26,855 nucleotides of DNA from Lenisia limosa (taxonomy: Eukaryota; Breviatea). Each line of letters opens with the position of its first letter. Position 1 is the stretch's first letter. Both the position numbers and the translations under genes were made by a program. Shown in pieces: positions 21,201 to 26,855 of the stretch. Below the pieces are notes generated by a model. It was not told the DNA's origin. It did not search any database and saw only the letters and a program-made list of their open reading frames with translations. The stretch is taken from contig LPNZ01008864.1 in the NCBI GenBank assembly GCA_001655205.1, forward strand, positions 1 through 26,855, written 5' to 3'.

Positions 21201-23790
21201 ATGGAATCGCATTCAATCGGTCTGACACAAAAATCATATGAGCCCAGTAAAATGATGTGATCGAAGCTGGATGGATGAACAGTGTCAGTGATTGGGGCTA
21301 AAAGGTAAGAACATGAAGTAATGATGACAATCACTCTGAGTAAACCAACCAAATCGGGAGTTAACTTGGCGCTTTGAATGATGTTGGCAAGGGCATTTTC
21401 GCTAGTCTAAAATGTTGAAAACATTCAAAGATCTGCCGCATCTTATTATAAATAAAAACACTAAAAGATAAAAGTGGAGCTTACATTATGACTATTCAAT
21501 TGGAAGTCCAATTTGGTCAAAACACGAAGATCCAATGAGTCACCTTCTTTCATTGACAGAAGCCTGGGTTGAATGTTACAGGGGAAATATTTCAAAGAAA
21601 GCTAAAATAGTGGATGATATTAAATAATATTTAGGGCTCATTATACCTTCCGTTTATACCAAAAATCCATTCTTGGGATTCACAAATGGAAAGAACTATA
21701 AATCATATTACAAAGAGAATCAGATACTAACCTTATTTAGTCCTGTCACCCGACTTACGAAGAAGATGGGAATAGCGACATCAGAACAGGTGTGTTTATC
21801 CACGTGTTGCTGTCTGACTAGAAGCAAGATGTAAAAATAAGGTACCTGCACCATTTCAAAATAGCTGTTATAAGTTTCATACCCAATTATTCTCCCCCAA
21901 ATCAACAAGAACTATACAAGACAAAATTCAACAATTAAAGGAAGAAGTTAAAATATTTTCCAAGACTTTCAAATAAATGGTTCCATACCCGGTCATACCA
22001 GGATATAGTACCTCCAAATGAATGGTGCTGACTCTGACATGGATATTTGTTTCAAAAACGAATAATGCTAAGAGTCACACAAAAAAAGAAGAACCCACAA
22101 GGTCCCATGGGGAAAGATCCAATTCAGAAGAGATCCACAGATCACCATGTATTTTCTGCTCTTTTGCAAGGTCCTCAACTACTTGAGGGCACCCGACTGG
22201 ACCAGTAAGATAAAGAGAATATGGCAATATGATCAATAATAAGAACAGTAATGAGGCTCATATTATGTATCATTTGCACCATTCTCATTTCACATCCCAC
22301 TTTCATAACACGACGTCGGGAGGGTGATCAAAAAGATGTGGGTCGATATCACACTCTTTGCTGAAGGAATTAACATGATGACTTGAATATAAGCGATTTG
22401 GTCCTTTCAATAATATAAAGTCCTTCAACAGACGTACGTACGTCTGAGGTCAATTGAGTATTGATATTCTTTACCTATTTTGTGATACCCACCTTTGACA
22501 AGAGCGTATGTGTCACGGATGGCCATTCTCAAGTGAAGTCCTTCCACGGGACTTGTAATCCCTGATATGATAATTGGAACCGTTTTTTTAAAACCAGGGA
22601 GAAGTTAGATAAAAAGTTCGACTAGAATAACTAAAGAAACGAATAAAAGAACCGTATTAGTGAAGGCAAATTATTAGTCTTGTAGGCATTCTTGATTTGC
22701 ATTTAAGATATAATCAAAAGGCAATTATTACAGGTTATTATTACACAAAAACAATGCATGTGAGCCCACCAATCAAATAGTCAACACTGTGTGGTGTCTT
22801 AGTACGTTGTTGCTTTAGTTGAGAAAAATCTGAAAAAAAAGGTCATTTTGATCTTGAGTCTATTCCAGTCATTCAAACCATCGCAGATAACTCATATTTC
22901 TCTTCTCAGATTGTTTTGAAATGTTGACCACTATACACTTGTGATCAGATGGCTGACTTTCGAGTCAAAATGATAAAATAAGAACACAAGCTTTCATCCC
23001 GAGTGTAACAGGATATCACTGATTCTTCACCTCAGTTTGCCAACTTGGACACCTACCATGTTGTCTGCTGGTGTTTTGCCAAAGAAGAGCCTCGTCATGC
23101 GTTAGGAATATTGGACGAACTCGAGCCTTATTTATTACTAAATCTTGGGGTGCGGTCCGGACAAATACCTGAGCATGTCAAGAAGGAGTGATGTTTGCTA
23201 TTAAATCATATATTGGTATGAAAACACAACTATCCTATTCCCTCCCAGTATTGAGCTAGTCTAGATCAAACTATAAATGTATTTTTATAAGATACAATTT
23301 TCATAATCACATTGTGAGCAGAATTCATATGCGACACGTAGTTTGTTTCAGCGTGTCACCTAAACCCACTTGTTGGTAGTCGAAATGCGGCACATCATCA
23401 AGACTGAAAGAAACAACTGGCGTTGGCATTATCCTGGAAATAAGATCAAATAATTATACATTAGCTGTTAGAAGGTAAAACTCCCCTAACTGTTCAAACT
23501 TTGTCATGTAGAAGGGGAATGAACCGCGCGGTGGTTTGGGAAGAAACTCATTGAAAATAACGTTAGCTATAAAGACCAGGAGAGCTGCAAGCGGGACCGC
23601 AAGCTGTAGTGGCAAAATTAGATGAAGGATATTATTATAGTTCATTAAATATCGTTTTTATGGAAAGATAAACGAGAAGATTGGGTAAATTATATACATA
23701 TATACAGTATAGATTTGACACATTTGTCCCAGTTCTTCTCACCTTTAAAATGCTGACTGAAGACTGTCTCATAAGAGACTCCATTGTCAT
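18280..23790 (-). CDS. Type II membrane protein with two tandem GT31-like glycosyltransferase domains
   Basis: Twenty-eight exons from ATG (23790) to TAG (18280) give 788 residues with all phases consistent. Residues 17-33 are one hydrophobic anchor after a short basic head, the Golgi type II layout. Domain 1 (about 128-438) shows the GT31 series: LRMAIRDTY (143-151), HIFLIT, KIHGDLW, YETYNSYF, then MKEGD (258-262) where DDD is expected, FYWAHMIFVS and EEDVHN (423-428). Domain 2 (about 451-700) repeats it: KRQIVRDT (466-473), HIFIVG, HIHGDV, YYLKIDSDVFVH (DSD at 559-561), VFGFFVIFS and EDM (664-666). GT31 enzymes transfer Gal, GlcNAc or similar sugars from UDP-sugars in beta-1,3 linkage. Domain 2 may be catalytic and domain 1 looks inactive. 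Two exons are tiny (21660-21671, 18970-18983). The exon 15-16 donor (20960) is the weakest. Donor and acceptor sugars cannot be told. Confidence 0.8.
22429..22446. repeat. 18-bp perfect palindrome
   Basis: CAGACGTACGTACGTCTG reads the same on both strands and lies in the intron between the exons at 22493-22561 and 22301-22360 of the GT31-like gene. It is probably a chance or simple-repeat palindrome, but is striking against the AT-rich intron. Confidence 0.7.
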
Positions 23791-24156
23791 CTGAGTCTGC
23801 GAGAATGGTAATTTATTCCCCTCCCGAAGAGGGTTCTTCTTAGCTATCTAGCAGAGCAGACCCTATTTTATTTTCTGAAATGAATAGCTCTCTTAGTAGA
23901 TAGATACTTAGATATGGAAAGAGGGGTATGTTGTAGCAGATTTAGGCAGATGTTGACGCGATTGTATATATTTCTCGCCACTTGCCACAACAAGGATGAA
24001 ACTCTCGTCAATGAGCAAAGACAACGGGAGAGGGAGGCTGGGGGGTTGCAAGCCTTCGCTTTATAGTGTTAGCGCCACGTAGACGCAAAGTTCTCTTTTT
24101 GTGGCGCTCTCAGCTCTGTTCTTCCTTTTCTCCTCTTTCCTTTATTATATGGTGTG
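23791..24156. promoter_or_regulatory. Shared upstream interval of divergent GT31-like and NAA30 genes
   Basis: 366 bp separate the two start codons on opposite strands. A pyrimidine-rich tract (CTTCCTTTTCTCCTCTTTCC, 24121-24140) lies 17-36 bp before the NAA30 start, and a short AT-rich block lies at 23940-23975. Both promoters must be in or near this stretch; no named element is recognised. Confidence 0.45.
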
Positions 24157-25392
24157 ATGGCGGAACAAACGGAAATGGAGGAAGGAATTGCGGAAATACC
24201 GCAAGATGGTGCTGCAGCAAGGCGCAAGAAAAGGAGCAGGTTTGATCTGTTTATTGGAAGTATGTCAGTTTTAATAGTTCTTTGAATTCAATTATAAAAG
24301 TGGTTATCACATAATTGTACAATCAATTTCGGCATCCCCACCATTTAAACTTTGTAGGAAGAAGAAGAAGTCAGTTGCAACAGAGCCAGCTTCAAGTCTT
24401 GTCTACGCGCAATATGCGGGAGATATTGAGCTGCCAGAGTAAGCGTTCAAATGATAGGCAGATTAGAATTTAATTTTCAATAACCTAGAATGAATTATGT
24501 GGGCTACTTCTCGTCACCCCCCCCCCCCTAGAATCGCCTCTCTCATTGAGCGGCACTTATCAGAGCCCTACACACTGTTCACGTATCGCTATTTCGTGAA
24601 CCAGTGGCCCGATATTGCATTCACTGTTGGGGGGGGGGGGTGAATATCAAATATTGTCTGACAAGCTCACTGTCTTTTTCGTATTCCTGAGGTGGTACCC
24701 TGTGTCACAAAAACAGGTGCGGGAAGAAGGCAAAATCGTTGGTTGCATAATGGGACGAATGATTGAGCACAACGGTAACATGCGGGGCTATATCGCCATG
24801 GTGGTGGTGGACCCTGCTCTGCGCGGCCGTGGTATTGGAAGGGAACTGGTCCTCAAGAGCATCGGTAAAATGAAGGAGAGCGGCTGTGATGAGGTAAGCT
24901 GGGGTTGGTAGAAGGGAACGTGATATTTGTTTCCAATTTTCTTGAATCAGTTGTAAGGATCTGAGACGAAAAAAGTTGATAAAATAAGCTTTCATAAATA
25001 AATACTCACTTTCTGTTGTTGGCTATTGTTAGTGCAAACTTAGTGCTTCATATATCACACTGAAATATTGCTATCTCTCACAGAATCAGTGTTTTATGTG
25101 GATGTCATTTGTTGGGTTACTTAACGTTCAGGTGACTCTTGAGGCGGAAACAACAAATGAATCGGCTCTCAGGTTTGGATATCGTGTACTAGAACCATAA
25201 TTCATAAAATCTCGTATGCATGATTGGGTAATATTCTGGTATAATAATGTTCTTGACAGAGCTTTTAGATGGCTTTTTGGATATAGGAAAACTCCAAGCG
25301 TCTCATTCCACAGGCTCTATGAATCCATAGGTTTTGTGCGTGATAAACTGTTGCAACGGTATTACCTCAATGCCAGTAACGCGTATCGGTAA
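24157..25392 (+). CDS. NAA30: N-alpha-acetyltransferase 30, catalytic subunit of NatC
   Basis: NatC acetylates the N-terminal Met of nascent proteins starting Met-Leu, -Ile, -Phe or -Trp at the ribosome; NAA30 is its GNAT-fold catalytic chain and normally works with NAA35 and NAA38. Six exons, 24157-24239, 24358-24438, 24532-24625, 24717-24893, 25132-25172 and 25314-25392 (TAA), give 184 residues in one frame. After a Lys/Arg-rich head (about 22-33) come LSEPYTLFTYRYFVNQWP, the GNAT core, MRGYIAMVVVDP (108-119), the acetyl-CoA loop RGRGIG (122-127), the NatC signature LEAETTNESAL (148-158), LYESIGFVRDK (160-170) and RYYLNASNAYR at the C-terminus. Spacing through the core equals that of animal NAA30 with no deletion. 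The C-terminus stops a few residues earlier than the animal protein. The donor of exon 3 is followed by a 12-G run and the acceptor before exon 3 by a 12-C tract. Identification is firm. Confidence 0.95.
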
Positions 25393-25884
25393 AGGGGTGG
25401 CAAATTCCGTGGCCTTTTTTTTCGCATGCCCTACCTTTTTCACGCAACGAAATCACTTTTTAGATTACGTATGATCTTCTGATTTCTTTTTATCAAGCTT
25501 GTTTCTCTTTTTTTATAGATATACTATGGTATGGGTGTATGTAGATTATCTTTTTTTATATTATTTGAATATAATTCTTGTTTCACTGTATCTCATTGTT
25601 AATGTCAATATCTATAAGAATCAGTAATAAAAAAAAGGGGGGTAAGAACTCAGACTGGAGGGTTTCCCTATCAAGACCAATTTAGTTGCTTTTTTGAGCC
25701 TTCGCTGAGATGTAATATACAGATAATACATTGAAACAACGGGAAAATTAAACAATTAAGAAACAACTAAGAAGCTTGAAGAAATCATAAAAACGTCTCT
25801 CCTAACGAGATTTTGTTCTGAACATGTCATAGAAAGGTATTGTGATTGTAACAGAATAGTTTCACAATAATTGATCTTTCCCCC
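25393..25884. other. Interval between convergent genes
   Basis: AT-rich 3' flanks of NAA30 and of the PP2C-like fragment, with AATAAA-like words (for example AGTAATAAAAAA near 25623) that could serve as poly(A) signals. No gene seen. Confidence 0.45.
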
Positions 25885-26296
25885 TTACAACGCACTGGCC
25901 TTTGCACCTTCCCCGGCATGGCGATAGTGGAAGGCAACAGTGATATTGTCGCTGCCTCGGTTTTCAAGCCTAAAATGAGATAAATCGTTGGGATTGAGGT
26001 GAAGACTTGTACAGAAGCTTACAATCCTGAAGATGAATGATACTACATGATTGCTTATTCATGGTTGTTGATCAATGATAGATACAAAGGGTCATCCAAA
26101 TGTGGTATTCGAAAGATAGGACAGTGTGCTCTGTTGTCATCGTAGCAAACAACCCACCAAATGGCGCATTTTCTGTGAAGGAACCGCCGTTGTCTGCCCA
26201 GTAAAATGGCGTAGGCTGCGTCCACTACGATTCGAGACCTGTTGAAAAATAGAACGTCCTCGTTGAATCCCTGTGTGCTGGCGCCCCGAACCAGAG
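25885..26296 (-). CDS. PP2C-like phosphatase fragment, incomplete
   Basis: The last exon (25885-25969, TAA) encodes LENRGSDNITVAFHYR and a short tail; R-G-S-x-D-N-I-T-V is the closing metal-binding motif of PP2C serine/threonine phosphatases. Further upstream, 26239-26296 reads STQGFNEDVLFFN (PP2C opens with a similar G-x-N-x-D) and 26158-26215 reads PFYWADNGGSF...APFGGLF, which resembles the ADGVGGW...GLF segment of PTC7-type members, although the usual DGxGG is changed to DNGG. The roughly 200 residues normally found between these motifs have no room here, and the phases of the three pieces do not join. So this is a decayed copy, a misassembly, or a chance resemblance. More 5' exons may lie in or beyond the gap at 26428-26527. 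Confidence 0.35.
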
Positions 26297-26855
26297 CTGC
26301 GAGTAGTCAGACACGAAAATAACAGGATTGAAGTTTCTTTCGATTTAAATAAACAGATAAACCTATTATTTCCAAAGTGCTGTCTGCTACTACTGCAAGT
26401 TCATTGATTCTACTCCCCCCCCCCCCCNNNNNNNNNNNNNNNNNNNNNNNNNNNNNNNNNNNNNNNNNNNNNNNNNNNNNNNNNNNNNNNNNNNNNNNNN
26501 NNNNNNNNNNNNNNNNNNNNNNNNNNNCGACTCAGTCCTGGGGGGGTATCACCTGCTAAGGGGTTAGTGTTTTATCTGTGTGGGTGAGAGAAAATACATT
26601 ACAAAAAGAGTGTGTGGGTGGGGGAGGGATTGGAAAATCTATGACACAGGAAAAGCCCAAAATCAACTTTGTTGGCTGACAACACACAAGGGTTGATAAC
26701 AACAAAAAAAAACAAAGTAGTTGCTTCTGCAGCATCCCATTATGTGTGTGTGTGAGCGATAATGGACAACATACTCTGTGGCCTTGTGACCGCCGGGGGA
26801 AGGCCTCTCAGACTTCGTATCTGCACCCTTGGTGGTCCCTGGGGGGGGGGGGGGG
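26297..26855. other. Window end: gap, low complexity, possible minus-strand exon
   Basis: Includes a poly-C run into the gap 26428-26527, a GT-rich microsatellite (about 26742-26754) and a terminal poly-G run. On the minus strand near 26771-26841 an acceptor-like CCCCAG precedes an open stretch reading GADTKSERPSPGGHKATEY before a GT. This could be an upstream exon of the PP2C-like gene, but nothing confirms it. Confidence 0.25.

Larger units (their letters stand above)
251..26527. other. Twelve assembly gaps
   Basis: Runs of N at 251-424, 2864-2941, 3493-3560, 4707-4858, 5252-5347, 7274-7376, 8306-8377, 11465-11728, 11967-12094, 13211-13401, 18045-18135 and 26428-26527. Those at 251, 5252, 11465, 18045 and 26428 directly abut long homopolymers. 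The gap at 11967-12094 interrupts a duplicated exon in which only 43 nt are missing relative to its sister copies, against 128 N. Gap lengths may therefore be nominal, or extra repeat units are hidden. Confidence 0.95.

Overview
The window is nuclear DNA of an intron-dense eukaryote. Coding sequence is cut into many small exons (12-211 nt) joined by GT-AG introns, mostly about 50-300 nt. Reading frames carry across nearly all the junctions I propose, using the standard genetic code (TAA, TAG and TGA all serve as stops). I saw no operons, ribosome binding sites, tRNA or rRNA genes, or CRISPR arrays. Two genes are identified firmly: NAA30, the NatC catalytic subunit, and a NUP50/Nup2-type FG nucleoporin. 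The others show animal/protist-like extracellular or Golgi architectures: sushi, RCC1 propeller, LamG-like and tandem GT31-like. The lineage cannot be fixed from this sequence alone. Twelve runs of N interrupt the assembly, several of them directly beside long poly-G or poly-C runs.

Layout, left to right: (1) 120-1427, minus, the 3' exons of an unidentified conserved-looking gene. (2) 2564-5143 and beyond, plus, a signal-peptide protein with repeated LamG/concanavalin-like segments. (3) 5144-6959, mostly without recognisable genes, apart from one possible terminal exon at 5718-5885. (4) 6960-13554, minus, NUP50-like, at least 25 exons, with duplicated FG exons, a MITE-like inverted-repeat element in one intron and a minisatellite in another. 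(5) 14023-17719, plus, a secreted protein with a sushi-like module followed by six RCC1-like repeats, 18 exons. (6) 18280-23790, minus, a predicted type II membrane protein of about 788 residues in 28 exons, with two tandem GT31 (beta-1,3-galactosyltransferase-like) domains. The first domain has lost its acidic DxD motif and the second keeps DSD. (7) 24157-25392, plus, NAA30, complete in six exons. (8) 25885-26296, minus, a fragment with PP2C-like first and last motifs.

Transcription directions alternate: -, +, -, +, -, +, -. Neighbours are therefore head-to-head (sharing 360-790 bp upstream intervals) or tail-to-tail. The genes do not form one pathway. The two housekeeping genes (nuclear transport and co-translational acetylation) sit among genes for secretory-pathway or extracellular proteins. 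The most novel content is the secreted sushi-RCC1 protein and the tandem GT31 protein with one apparently non-catalytic half.
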